A stretch of DNA of 64,000 bases from Auriscalpium vulgare. Taxonomy: Eukaryota > Basidiomycota > Agaricomycetes > Russulales > Auriscalpiaceae. Under the pieces are notes generated by a model, which saw only the letters and a program-made list of their open reading frames with translations, did not search any database and was not told the DNA's origin. The stretch lies in NCBI GenBank assembly GCA_019915015.1, contig JAHBBC010000006.1:1426001-1490000 (forward strand), written 5' to 3'. Below, in pieces: positions 31,955 to 42,910 of the stretch (position 1 is its first letter; each line of letters starts with the position of its first letter). The translations under genes and the position numbers were made by a program.

Positions 31955-33184
31955 CTAAATTTGCGACCCCGGATGATTAGGGGAGCGGTAGGCGGTGGGC
32001 AGTAGATCATCGGACTTCTCCAGCGTAATAGTGTCGGTATATGACCGCTGCATAGCACAGAGAGCCACGACGACGGTAGGATACATCGTCTACATACTTC
32101 CTGTCAGAAACAATTTGAAATCGTGACAGAGCGTTACTTACCATCAGCTGCGGGATCAGGGGGACGAGGAAATCGAATGAACCTCCGACGGTACTAGCTG
32201 GTAAAGTCCAAAGAACTATATCAGCGATCTGGGCGGGGTGCGTCAATGGGCTCAATAAGCGGAGCATGTTACAAATACCACATACCCAGATAACGCAGTA
32301 GATCGCTCCAGACTCCACGAGTAACAGGAGGACCGCCAGAGTTCGATCGCGCCCGATTCTGATGCGGACCGTTGAATATGAACGGTAGTGCAGCCTGGAA
32401 GACCGTAATCAATATTCAGTCCATGTCAACGTGAACAGATCAATGTGACGCCCACCAAGCCCGATATGCAATCAGCGCTGTAGCCATGGCGTTTGTCGCT
32501 AAGGTGAGCGCATAGCCGGCAACATTCAGGCGAAATAATGTCTTTGAATAGACCAGGCTCTCGGCAGCTTGTAAAAGGTAGCCGTGTCGATTCCCCAAGA
32601 TAAGTTGAGCCAGTATTACGGCGAGAGTGCCAAGCAAGAGGAGGATGGGGCCGATCACGGCGCGCCAGGCTCGTCCCCAGACAACCCACACGCGCCAAAT
32701 GACTATAGCGTCCCCGAAGGTGGCCTAGGGTTCAGATCGAGTTAGCTTCGAAGGCCATCCTCCCATTCAACCACTCACATTGATACATGGAAGGGACTGG
32801 GCAGAATTCTCCAAGGTCAAGAACCAGGAAAGAAATGCTTCCGTGATGTATGGGGTTGTGGTGACCGAAACTAGGGAAATGGCATGGAGAAGTGTGCTGG
32901 CAGTGGCCACCAAGTACATGACTATCATTGCAAAAGCCAAGCATTGATTCGTACGGTTCTTTCTAATCTTTTGGCTTTCAAGGAGAGTGAGCAGCTCATT
33001 TTAAGGCGGGTTGAAACAGACTGGAGGCGAACATACAAGAGAGTGTACAGAGTGAAAGAAAACAGAAGGGTGTATATGCCTGCACTACGATTAGATGGCC
33101 TCGCTCCGTGGAGCATATTGATTACTGACCGTATAAATAGAACTCTACTAGGAGTCCGGACAAAAGCGAGATGGTTATGGCCAT
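31955..33184 (-). CDS. Seven-helix membrane protein of an expanded Agaricomycete family
   Basis: Predicted integral membrane protein with seven hydrophobic helices; function unknown. Splicing from the ATG at 33184 gives a first helix (LVEFYLYGIYTLLFSFTLYT), then CLAFAMIVMYLVATASTLLH. Next come FGDAIVIWRVWVVWGRAW, IGPILLLLGTLAVILAQLIL and a fifth helix ending ATALIAYRAW. The sixth is LAVLLLLVESGAIYCVIWV. The last leads into MYPTVVVALCAMQRSYTDT and a short tail to the TAG at 31955-31957. The LVESGAIYC and IYPT...AMQRS blocks are features I associate with a large uncharacterised family of mushroom-forming fungi, recalling receptors in topology. No G-protein motif or ligand evidence is visible. 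About six introns. Confidence 0.75.
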
Positions 33185-34015
33185 GCTTGATACTGCCAGC
33201 AAGAAAGGAGCAGAGGAGAGCCAGGAGGGATTCGCGGGGACTCTATAGCTATACTAATGGCGAGACAGGTGTGAGAGCTTGCATGGATTAAATAACATCC
33301 TTCCGAAGACAACACCAGTAGGACCTGATCATAAGAGAAGTCCTAGTATCGCTGTCCCTGTGAGATTTCATCAGTCAGCTACATCAGAAACGGGAGTACG
33401 AGCCAGTAAGACCGCAAGAGCCAAGTAACAGCGACGCCTCCCACCCATCGCAGCCAAGTGAGCAGCTTCGACTCGACTGGTCGACGCCAGCGGAGAGTCC
33501 GACCAAGCTACTAGGTCAAGAGCGAACAGAGGATCTAGACTAAGTCATTCACGAAAGCAACATCGTTAACTCAATCCTGACGCTGCGGCGTGGGAATACT
33601 CTTAGATAAGGCTGCCTGGCAAGATCATACAAGCACCACCAATGAGAGACCATGGCGAGCGCGAACGGAGCCTTACATGCTCACAGCTGATTCAGAAAGG
33701 TTGTCCGGGCCAACGAAATCAAGACGAAAGACCAAGCGTCGGAAACCGTACACTCGTCGTCGAAGCGCTGATCACACTCAAAGTGGCTTGAGGCCGGGTG
33801 CGCCTCCGGATAATTACAAATGGGAACCTCGTCTGGAACCCACACCTTGTCGGCTGCTGGATGATCGCGTTTCATGATAACCACTCCGCAATAAAAAATG
33901 ATATCCAAGTGTCGTAGTCAGCTACATGTCCAGAGAGCCCGAGAGAAGAAGAGAGAAGCCCATGCAAAGAGCAAGCAACTGCAAAGCGTACTGAGTGTCG
34001 CCGACGCAGCGGGGA
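33185..34015 (-). other. Intergenic upstream of the seven-helix gene
   Basis: 831 bases between two minus-strand genes. A 75-codon minus-strand ORF (33681-33908) with several Cys is not recognisable and I do not call it. No other structure seen. Confidence 0.45.
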
Positions 34016-35800
34016 TCACAGCAGCGACATTGCGTACCAAATGAGCATGCCCCACGGGACGACCCCGGGAGGCATGATTTGCACGGGCAGCTGCGGCGGC
34101 AGGTCCTTCCCAACATCCGCCTTGCGCAGCACCTCCTCGATCTCCTGCACACTCGCGCCCCAGCGCAGCGGGCCCATCTGCATGTGGAAGTTGCCGACCT
34201 CTGAGCGCGTCGACTGCTCGTGCGCGAGCGCGAACTCCTTCAGCCCCTCGTCGTCGCGCCCGATCACTATCCACCATGTCTCCGCGTTCGAGTTCGGCTG
34301 CACGAGCCCCGACTTGAGCCCCGCCGCGGTGATCTCCTCCTTCGCGCGCGTTATATTCTGCGCGTACGTGTGGTAGTATGCGAACAGTGGCTGTTGCGCG
34401 TTGTCGAGGGTCTCTTTGACGTACTGCCACGGCCGGTGCGTGGCAAGCCTCGTCGTTTGGTCGTCTGCGACGCTGTTGCTCGTGACAGACGGCGGAGGGG
34501 CCGCCGCTTTTACGGGGTCGAAGCAGCGGGCCATGGTGTCGTCGACGCACGCAGGCGGCGGGGTGAGAGGGGCCTCAGAGTAGCTGTCTTCGGGTTCGGG
34601 ATTGACGATGGGGATGCGTTCGTATATCCTGCGATGCCAGGCAGCGAGCATCTCCAATTCCTTGCGTTGCTTGACGGCCATGCCCATCCTAAGGTCGCGT
34701 CTCGCCGCTTCCTGTTGCGCACGAGTGGCGCGTGCGGGCGCGATGTAGGTCATCGAGTCGTCGTCGTCGTCGTCTGCAGGAGGAGGAGTATCTCCGGTTC
34801 CGCGGACCTTCAGAATTGACTTGAGTGGACGAGCGACAGAAGCGTCAGGCTGCTCATGCTCTTGGATCGTGCCCTCCAGAGTCGTGCCCTCCAGCGTTGT
34901 GTCCGCCTCGGCGCCCTCTTGCTCACTCAAGTCCTCGACCAGTGGGTCCTTGTAGAGGTCCGGACGTTCGTCCTGTAACTCTTGGAAGGTCAGAATCTTC
35001 GGCCCCTCGCGCTCCGTCCAGTGGGGCATGTCGTCGTCAACATCGTACGCATATGGCATAGGCGGCGGTGTCGGGTGCCTGTCGTATCGACGGCCAGACA
35101 AACGACGCAACGCTTTGTTCACCCCGTTTTCCCAGCTTCTGTGTCGTGACTTGCGCGGCTTGGAGGGATAGCGCGACATGCGGACAGTGCGCTGGTGCGC
35201 CGCGCGGACATTACTGGGTCCCAGCATGTCCATGTTGTCCATCGCATTCGTGATCTTGAGCGAGTGCCCCAGACCGGAATACCTGGCTGTGGTTGTACCG
35301 CGATGCGCGTTTTGCCGCAAGGGTGACAGATGTGTCGCTTTGGAGAAAGAGGAGCGAACACGGTATGTGCGCCAGTGTTCGATCCTATTTGCCTTGTCAA
35401 GTGCATTTTCACGAGGAAGCACTTGAACATCCATGGGCTTAATGAGCAGATCGTCGTAAAGGACGGGTTGAGAGGGAACGGAAGATGCCCGACTGCGGTT
35501 GGACAGTGACCCGAATCGCGAAGATGCAGATGCGACTGCATTCGCTGTACGATGCCCGGCGATGCCTGCGCCGGCTGGATATCGCTCTGGAGTCAAAGAA
35601 GCTTCTGATCCGCCTCGCAGAAGAATGGCCTCCACCTCGGCTGTGCTTGACGTCGGCGCAGGAGAGGCGCGTCCAATGTTGGACGACTGGGCATTGGCGG
35701 GGCAGGCTGTGAAGCCGTTGCCCAGGTCATGGGCATCGCTCAATTCACCGCAAAGAAAGCAGCGAGTGGTTTGTTGGGTGGGTGGTGGTAGGTGTATCAT
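34016..35800 (-). CDS. Uncharacterised protein, single exon, with a cysteine motif at the N-terminus
   Basis: A 594-residue uninterrupted ORF, unusual in this intron-rich window; family not recognised. The N-terminus TTRCFLCGELSDAHDLGNGF carries C-x2-C and a later Cys (TACPA), resembling an isolated or degenerate zinc knuckle. The middle is disordered, with basic (PSKPRKSRHRS) and acidic (DDDDDD near 34755) stretches. The C-terminal third looks folded: AVKQRKELEMLAAWHRRIYE, YVKETLDNAQQPLFAYYHTY, AETWWIVIGRDDEGLKEFAL, GPLRWGASVQEIEEVLRKAD and a hydrophobic end (PGVVPWGMLIWYAMSLL) that could be a tail anchor. Absence of introns plus a knuckle-like motif could mean a retrotransposon-derived (gag-like) gene, but I see no long terminal repeats or pol sequence. 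Confidence 0.65.
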   Translation of the reverse strand: MIHLPPPTQQTTRCFLCGELSDAHDLGNGFTACPANAQSSNIGRASPAPTSSTAEVEAILLRGGSEASLTPERYPAGAGIAGHRTANAVASASSRFGSLSNRSRASSVPSQPVLYDDLLIKPMDVQVLPRENALDKANRIEHWRTYRVRSSFSKATHLSPLRQNAHRGTTTARYSGLGHSLKITNAMDNMDMLGPSNVRAAHQRTVRMSRYPSKPRKSRHRSWENGVNKALRRLSGRRYDRHPTPPPMPYAYDVDDDMPHWTEREGPKILTFQELQDERPDLYKDPLVEDLSEQEGAEADTTLEGTTLEGTIQEHEQPDASVARPLKSILKVRGTGDTPPPADDDDDDSMTYIAPARATRAQQEAARRDLRMGMAVKQRKELEMLAAWHRRIYERIPIVNPEPEDSYSEAPLTPPPACVDDTMARCFDPVKAAAPPPSVTSNSVADDQTTRLATHRPWQYVKETLDNAQQPLFAYYHTYAQNITRAKEEITAAGLKSGLVQPNSNAETWWIVIGRDDEGLKEFALAHEQSTRSEVGNFHMQMGPLRWGASVQEIEEVLRKADVGKDLPPQLPVQIMPPGVVPWGMLIWYAMSLL

Positions 35801-36226
35801 CGTCGTGGCAGCGCCTGGGGGTGTCGATAGAGTCGGGGGCCGCTGTCGATAGAGAAGGGGGAGAAGAATTCAGTGGACATCTCGGCCGTTGTAGCAGTTT
35901 ATGTATAGTGGAAAGAAAGCACGTCGTTGCGACGTTGACCTTGTACTGGGGCCTTGTACTTAGTTTGTGTGCGAAGTGAGGCGCGGAGGCGCGCGCGAGC
36001 CTCGCCACAAGACATGCCTTTTATGGAAGAAGCTCCGTGCATATGTAGTCGCCAACGTGCCATTATAACATACGTTGTGTTCAGAGGTGGACGATAGATC
36101 ACGTAAATATTGTAGATGAACAATGTCGTGGTCGAGATGTAGCACGGTGATCGTGGACACCAACGCCGCATCCGACAGGATTCGTAAGAACAGCAAGTAA
36201 ACCAACTCCGCCCGCGATCGCACACC
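35801..36226 (-). other. Intergenic, KHA1 3' flank to uncharacterised gene promoter
   Basis: 426 bases between two minus-strand genes; nothing recognised beyond presumed terminator and promoter sequence. Confidence 0.5.
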
Positions 36227-39200
36227 TCAAGGCGAGGCTTGCACAACAAGCAGGCTGACGTTCGCACCCGTCGCCACAAACGCCGTGGCGACCTCCCCGA
36301 ACGTCTTCGGCGCCTCCGATCCCAACGATGCGTTGTGCTCCGACAACAGCTGGCGCAGCTCCACGTCATGCGATTCCACCGCCATGCGCCGCGACCGGCC
36401 AGCAACGACGAACGGAGGCTTCGATGAGTTCCGTTTCGCATCTGCGGTGGCCATGTCCAGCATGCTGTGCAGTGGCCGGGCGGTGTGTTCCTCCTCGAAC
36501 GAGATGCGGGACAGCGCGGAAGCGGTCTCTGCGGTGTGCTGTGACGTTGACGATGTGAAGCGGTCCCAAAGGATGTTGTCAACAGTGTCTGACTGTATCC
36601 GCGTCTGCGTATCGCGCTGGCCGTACAAAGTGTCAGGGAACATCAACGTCTACAATTAGACCATCAGTTGAGAGCTATGCTTCACCAATGAAACATATTA
36701 GACACGCACATGCCCATGTGAGAGGAAGTTGCTCTCCGGAACTTTGATATCCTCGATGGTATTGACGGGTGACAGATCATGCTTCTCAACCCTCCGTATC
36801 CGCACAACGGTAGCACTGATCGCCTCGTTCGCACAGAGTTGGACCACAAATGTCAGAGCCAGGCGGTCGTCAGGGCCACCGAAGAACGGTAGGAAGATGT
36901 GGGGATAGGCGGTGGTGGTGGCATTAGAGTCGACAGACAACCCGCGGTCGACAAACAAAGCGACGTCCGTAGGGCTGTGCGCAAAGATCTTACGTACCAG
37001 CTGGCTGTAGACCACCGGTGAGACATGCTCGCGCCCGGACGCACGGTAGAAGAGCGCGTCGAAGGGGTTGTAGGGCGCAGGGACCGAAGAGGGACCGTGT
37101 GTGGGGTCATCCGAGGAAGGGGAGACGGGGAGACTCCAGGGTACGATGACCATTTGCGACCCGGATTCGCGCGCATGATCAGCTATGTTCGTCGAAAACT
37201 CGTCATGGCTCACAACGGCCAGTGAGGCGGACACAGGGAACCGGTTGAGACGACCGAAGGTGCGGAATACCGACAAAACGGGGTCGTTGTGAACGAGCGA
37301 TCCGGCTACCTGTGACTTGAGCACCGCAGATGTACGTTCTGTCAACTCGATGAGGCGGAGGGCGTCCACAACGATGGCGCGTGAGCGGGTCTGGACAATA
37401 GGCAGACTCGGAGGCAGTTCCGTCGCGCGTTTCTCATCATATGCGATGCTGCTTGCTGACGAATTCGTCGCGAACAGAGGGGCCTGCAGCAGTTGCGTGA
37501 ATGTCATCGCGGCCGGAAGCTGCTCGATGTTCTCCAAGACAAGCGCAAACTTAGTCTTGATCGAATCATCCGTGGTGTTCGAGGGCAGGCCACCGGACGG
37601 CTGTCCGTGGATGGGCTGTGCCTTCTCGAATGCCGCGCCGGCGTGGACACGCACTCGCGCAGGGTAGATCCAAATGGTGAGTGGAGTCGTGATGAAAGTT
37701 AGCACCAGGGCGTGCAGGACAAACATAGAGAAGACACGTGTGTCCAGGATGTGAGCTGAAAGACCGACATTGAGGACGATAAGCTCCACGAGACTAAGGA
37801 AGCAGTAAGTATATGTTCGTTCTTCGAACGATGAAGTCATGCACTTACCCTTTGCACGCCATCAAGGAGCCAATAGCGCCGGATTCCCGAAGGTTGAACC
37901 CGAATGCCTTCGCTGACCCTGCGCAGCCGATAAATTTGGCGAAGAACGCCACTACGCAGATGAGGATGGTGTAGCCCCAAGTGACACCGTTGTCCAGGAG
38001 GCCCAGATTGGTGCGCAGACCAGAGAGCACAAAGTACTGAAGGGGCGGTTGAGTAACGGTGGGTATATAACCACTCCCCGGCTTACCTGAGGAAGGAACA
38101 ACAGGCCGATAATGTCTTCGAGCTTCTCAACAAGTGAAATCGCGAAGCCATTATCCTTGGGAATGATCAATCCAGCGAGGAAGCCGCCTGTCTCGAAAGC
38201 GATTAATGAGGCGAACAAACGACTAGAGGTGCCACTGACCAAAGATAGCGTGGATGCCGATGATGTCCGTGAAAAAGGCGGATATAAGAACTATGAAGAG
38301 AGTGAGAGTCATCATCATTGCCGTGGGCTCTCCCCTTTCCAAGCTTCCATTCCGTTTTGCGACCCATCGGAAGGCCCACTTGACGGGGACCAGCAGGAAT
38401 ATTACATAGCCGATTCCAGTCAGGAGGATGTACAGCGCCGTGAGGCCGTTGGAAGCATTGACCAGGGCGACGGTCAGCGCTAGCAAGACCCATCCGACGA
38501 CGTCGTTGCCAACACCAGCAGAAAGCACGACAACACCGACGGTGGTGTCGAGAAGCTTGACTTCGGTGAGGATACGGCAGAGCACTGGGAACGCGGTGAT
38601 GCCGACAGCGACGGCGACGAAGAGGATGAAGTAGCCACGGTTGACGCCTGGATCCACGAACTCGTTGTAAAGGGGCACGGCAAGCGCTGCGCCGAGGCCA
38701 AGAGGTAAAACGAGACCAGTGACTGAGATCGCCGCGGCTGCCTTCGCATTGCGCTTAATGATCTTGGTGTCAATTTCTAGGCCAACCAGGAAGAGGAAGA
38801 ACACCAAGCCAATGGTGCTGGTCAAGCCGAGAAAGGGGAGGGACGACGGAGGAAAGATGGTGGCGGTGAAGTTAGGGATGCGGCCCATGACGGTCGGGCC
38901 CAGGAGAACGCCTGCAATAACTTCAGCAATGACCCGAGGCTGTCGAATGCGCGAGAGGAACAAGGCCAGGGTCTGGGTCATGCCGATGATGATGACTGAG
39001 AATGGGATGTCAACAACTAGGTGCACCGATGAGCGCAATACGCTCACCAGTCTGGATAACCCATAGCACAAAGGGGTCATTGGGGTTGTAGGTCGCGGGG
39101 TTAAATCCAGAGAACACGCCAGCCTGTGCCGTTGATCAGGAAGAGCTTAAGAGAGGAGCAGACGGATGGTGCGGACCTGGGCTGGTGCGGCTCGGCGGAC

Positions 39201-39245
39201 GAAGCCATGAGCGACGGTGATGACTTGGGTAGAGAATTCGCCCAT
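36227..39245 (-). CDS. KHA1: K+/H+ antiporter, Kha1-type (CPA2 family)
   Basis: Predicted monovalent cation/proton exchanger of internal (Golgi/endosome) membranes. The proposed start at 39245 (MGEFSTQVITVAHGF) splices in frame to AGVFSGFNPATYNPNDPFVL and WVIQTVIIIGMTQTLALFLS, the usual Kha1 opening. The transporter core shows RIRQPRVIAEVIAGVLLGPT, GLVFFLFLVGLEIDTKIIKR, ITAFPVLCRILTEVKLL, AGVGNDVVGWVLLALTVAL (ND motif of cation/proton antiporters) and IIGIHAIFG, in about 12 helices. A ~430-residue cytosolic C-terminal region follows, with nucleotide-fold-like MVIVPWSLP and ALFVDRGL segments. Introns are ~50-60 bases; an apparent 31-base intron near 39020-39055 becomes a normal 52-base one with the downstream acceptor, which also gives the better family match. 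Confidence 0.9.
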
Positions 39246-39941
39246 GTCGCCGAACTGAAAGAGATGGAAGAGGTGAGAAGCTGCGAAAGGATGCGGGGAA
39301 GGTACAGGGACTAACCGAAGAGCTCAGACGACGGACAGACAAAAAGCGCAACTCGCTCTTTATATCAGGCGGGGAAGGCTGGTAGCGAGCGCTCTGGTCC
39401 GCTAGTCTCGATTGTGCCTGTATCACTTCGATTTGACCATCTTACGTGAGACAAATAGACCGTTTGTCGAACGAAACAACTTCTGCAGCCCCACCTCCTA
39501 CCATCTTACACCCGTTCTGACAGCGACACCGGAGCTGTTGGGGCGATGGTTTGGAGCTGCGTGGCAAACGGCTACAGAAGTCGCTTGGGCGTTTGCGACC
39601 CGAGGCCACGGTGCCACTGCGCAACACAGTATTTGCGAGGGCAGCGGTGAGCGGGATGAACCTTTTCACAGATTAAATAAGGTCAGTTCTGCCGGATGCG
39701 TGATCCACATGTCCTCGTTAGCTTTTTCAAAGGAAGATTGCCGATCAGCGCTTTCCTTGGCGGCTGAGAGGCACGGTGGCGGACTCCAGTGTGCACAGCC
39801 CAACTTCTATTAGGGAAATCACGAACACAGTATCTATACAAGTGACCGCGGGATGAGTCGCAACTACAGGTGCTGGACATGGCCGGCATGCGTGCGTCTC
39901 AAGGAGACACATTGTGAAGAGAAGACCGAGCTAACCCTGCA
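39246..39941 (-). other. Intergenic, BUD31 3' flank to KHA1 promoter
   Basis: 696 bases. A 133-codon plus-strand ORF (39412-39813) shows no conserved features and is taken as chance. An upstream KHA1 exon is possible near 39280, where CTTTCAG precedes the chosen start. Confidence 0.45.
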
Positions 39942-40604
39942 TCACGAATCGGAGCTGCAGCCACGGCATCCTAGCAGTCACACAGCCAGTGAGTACGCTT
40001 GCAGGGACGCAGCTCGGGACGACGCACCGCAATGTACGCACTCGACCACCGTGCCAGCTCGTAGCTGAGCCTTGGGCACGCGGCAGAGGCAGGTTGAACC
40101 TTGGTAGTTCATGTCCTAAAACAAGCCATGTAAGACGCGATCGAGGCGGCTACCGCCTGACACGCACCCTTGTCTGGATGCACCGAAGACAGCAGAGTTT
40201 CTCGTATCCTGTCTTCTTCCATTTCGCAATGAGACTGGTAGCAGACATCAGTCCTACGAAGGAGCACATGAAAAGCGGTAGGTCCACGCACTTTGCATCG
40301 GCATACCCTTCCTTCAATAACCAGTCATAGAGCTCCTTGCTGATGGCCTCGCGCTTGTAGTAGAGCTCGTAAATGTACCTGGAGCGGGTATGTGATATCC
40401 GCATGATGGGCCACAGAGACTCCGTCTTGCGTTTGCCCTCATGCGACTCATTCTCGGCGTCACGCATCTTCTTCGCATAGTCGTCGAGGATCTGGGCAGA
40501 GGTCAGCAGCCTCGCGAAGGGTACGACCTAGACGCACACACCGACTCTATCTCCTCATATCCCTCTGGGGGCTTCTTGGTTCTGGTTGTCCGAATCTTGG
40601 GCAT
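39942..40604 (-). CDS. BUD31: Pre-mRNA splicing factor Bud31 (G10 protein)
   Basis: Predicted small zinc-binding subunit of the activated spliceosome. From the ATG at 40604 it opens with [20 protein letters not shown], then [40 protein letters not shown] and [20 protein letters not shown]. After that come [30 protein letters not shown] and [15 protein letters not shown] with the TGA at 39942-39944. This matches the near-invariant eukaryotic G10 sequence along its length. The paired cysteines (LCCLRC, CLC, CVHCGCRGC) are the zinc ligands. Four introns fall within conserved blocks and splice cleanly. It shares a 243-base divergent promoter with the TB2/DP1 gene. Confidence 0.96.
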
Positions 40605-40847
40605 GGCTGTCGTGGGCAGAAGGAACGCGCGAGTCGCGCTCCGTGGGAACCGAATACGGATATTACGCACAATGCCACGTGCCGCGCGCTAGGCGCGACC
40701 GCGTTTGTTGTGACCTCAAAGTTGGCCGGGTCCACGAGGCCCGAAGCTCTCTTGCCACTCCCCCATTTCTCTTCTCCTCCCACTTTCTCTGTACACAAAT
40801 CGATTGCGCCAGTTCCATTGGCTTAGCCCGCCACACCCGTGGTCGCC
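40605..40847. promoter_or_regulatory. Divergent promoter, BUD31 (-) / TB2-DP1 (+)
   Basis: 243 bases between start codons. CACGTG at 40676-40681 is an E-box core near the BUD31 end, inside a GC-rich segment. The right part is C/T-rich leader. No TATA box seen. Confidence 0.45.
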
Positions 40848-42910
40848 ATGGGTCTCGTCCTTCTGGCACTACGATCCTACCTCGTCTTTCAGAACATCTT
40901 CATCACTTTCAAGACGCTCAAGACTCCCCCGCCATCCTCTCGCAACAATGGAAGACCCAGTGTACGAGCCATCACCCAGAGGAAGCGGGACATGAAGGGT
41001 TGCATGGCTATATGGATTGTCTGGGTGTGTGCTGTGCTGCTGCTTGTCCTCCGATTCTGAACCGATTTGTTCAGGCCTGCCTCGCCACGTATGAGGTCAA
41101 TGTCGAGCGCTTTCTCAGCATCTTCATCCCCTTCTACGGCGAGATCAAGTCTGTGATTTTGGTGTTCTTGATACTGTCTCGTGCGCGAGTGCGTTGTCTC
41201 ATCCTTCTGAAACCTCCCACTGACCTGCTTCCCCAGAGCGCTGAACCCATCTACCTGCACGTTATACGACCTCTTATTAAACCTTATGTCTCCACCCTCG
41301 ATTCCATCCTCGACGTCATTCACAACATTGGCGACTTTATCCTCCTAGTTCTGTCGCTTCCTGTGCATGCCGTCCTTTCATGGTGGCGTGGCACACCGCC
41401 GCCTGATGACGTTCAGACGGAAGGGGATACAGACAGTCTACGGAGTCTAGCCACGAGTCCGGCATGGACGGACGTTTCGATCCCGCCGGATGAGGCCCGG
41501 TACTCTCGTCGCCCAACGGACGTCAGACAGGATCAATTTTACGCCGCTGCGAAACCTGCCGCACCGGATGGCCACCAGATCTGGCATCCTCCTGCATCTG
41601 CATACGACTCTGATGAAGAGCCCGCGTCGACGCGTGCAGCGCCCGGCTCCAGCTATGCGCCCCCCATGGCGATGCCAGAGCCCCAGATCCCTGCCTTCAA
41701 TTCTGAAGCTGGCGCAGTGGACGAATGGCGTCTTTACCCTCCGTTCCCATCAGCGTACCCTCCAACGCCAGTGCATCACTCTTCTGGTATCCCCATGCCG
41801 GTCCCGTTGCATCCATCCCAATTCGCTGTGATTCCAGAGCAATCCGAGCAACCTGGCTTGGATGCATCTGGACACCCGCATGCGCACCCAACCCAAGGAT
41901 CCGAGCAGTCTTTTGGCCAGTCGCTCCTGTCACCGCGTGAGCTCCCGAACCCCGGCTCCGATGGTGACTTGAGCGACGACATCCACATGTCTGGGGTTCA
42001 AGAATATGAAACACGATACATAGTATCTGATGATGACGAGGACGAAGATGAAGAGTACGAAACCGAGGAAGATGACTTTGACGTGACACTGAAGACGCCG
42101 TACAAGCTGCGAACGCGTACCCGCGCTGTGCCGATGGACCGCGCCCGATCGAACTTCTCCATCGTAACGGCGGCCACAGTGGCGTCGTCGAGCGACTCGA
42201 GTGGACCTAGCATACGGAGCGATTCTGCTCGACTTTCGACTGTCGAGCGAGCATCTAGCCTGCGCACGACCACGTCCCCTGCGCTTTCTGCAGCGACTTC
42301 CATCGCGTCAAGCGTAGCTGGGAGGAAGCGGCCTTTCCCTCAATCGCAGCCGAACCAGCACGCTCGAGTGCAAGGGACGAGGAGTCCTCGACGTAAGGCC
42401 ACAATCACGAACGACACACGGCCGCGGTTGCCCAAATCCAGGTCCACATCTCTGCAGGCAAACGCGGAAGGGACAACGTCCGAGGAGACTCTAGACGACG
42501 ACAGAGCGGGAAGGCAGACGACAAGCCCTCCAAGCGAGGACGACTCGTCCGCCCGTAAACGCCGTCGCGTTGCCGGCACTCCGCGGGCGAAAGGGTCCGC
42601 ACGCCCGCGCCCTGCGCCCCGAAGTCCGCGTCCCACGAATGGCAAGAGGGATCCAAGGGATGCGAAGGTGACCAGCAACCCGCGCGCCAACCTGCGACCC
42701 GTCACCACGAGGACTTCCCTGCGTACAATAAACGCCCGCATGGCCGCGGCGCCGGCGTCCCGCTTGCCTTCTGTGACGGCAAAGGGCGTGCCAACCAGCA
42801 AACGGCCCCCAGGGTCTTTTGTGGAACAAGGGCAGGGCGCACGGCAAGCTCGTGGGAGGGACGCGAGGAAGGTGATCGGGGCGACCGTTGGCACTGGCGC
42901 TGGCCGATAG
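40848..42910 (+). CDS. TB2/DP1/HVA22 (REEP/Yop1-like) protein with long acidic tail
   Basis: Predicted membrane-shaping protein of the ER. The first exon (MGLVLLALRSYLVFQNIFIT, then the region around ITQRKRDMKGCMAIWIVW), with FLSIFIPFYGEIKSVILVFL and EPIYLHVIRPLIKPYVSTLD, matches the TB2/DP1/HVA22 hairpin domain. Introns lie after WIVW and after SRAR. A further hydrophobic stretch (DFILLVLSLPVHAVLSWWRG) ends the membrane part at about residue 165. About 500 more residues are disordered: Pro/Ser-rich, then an acidic block (SDDDEDEDEEYETEEDDFDV, ~42026-42082) and a basic Ser/Arg-rich end. Yop1 and REEP proteins are usually only ~180-250 residues, so the tail is unusual and may be a cytosolic binding platform. 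Confidence 0.82.

Noticed and set aside
33681..33908. 75-codon minus-strand ORF with several Cys
   Set aside because: No signal peptide or family match, and it lies in a promoter-like spacer.
39021..39055. A 31-base mini-intron in KHA1
   Set aside because: Extending to the next acceptor gives a normal 52-base intron and a better family match (WVIQTVIIIGMTQ).
39412..39813. 133-codon plus-strand ORF upstream of KHA1
   Set aside because: No conserved pattern or domain; chance ORF in a promoter region.
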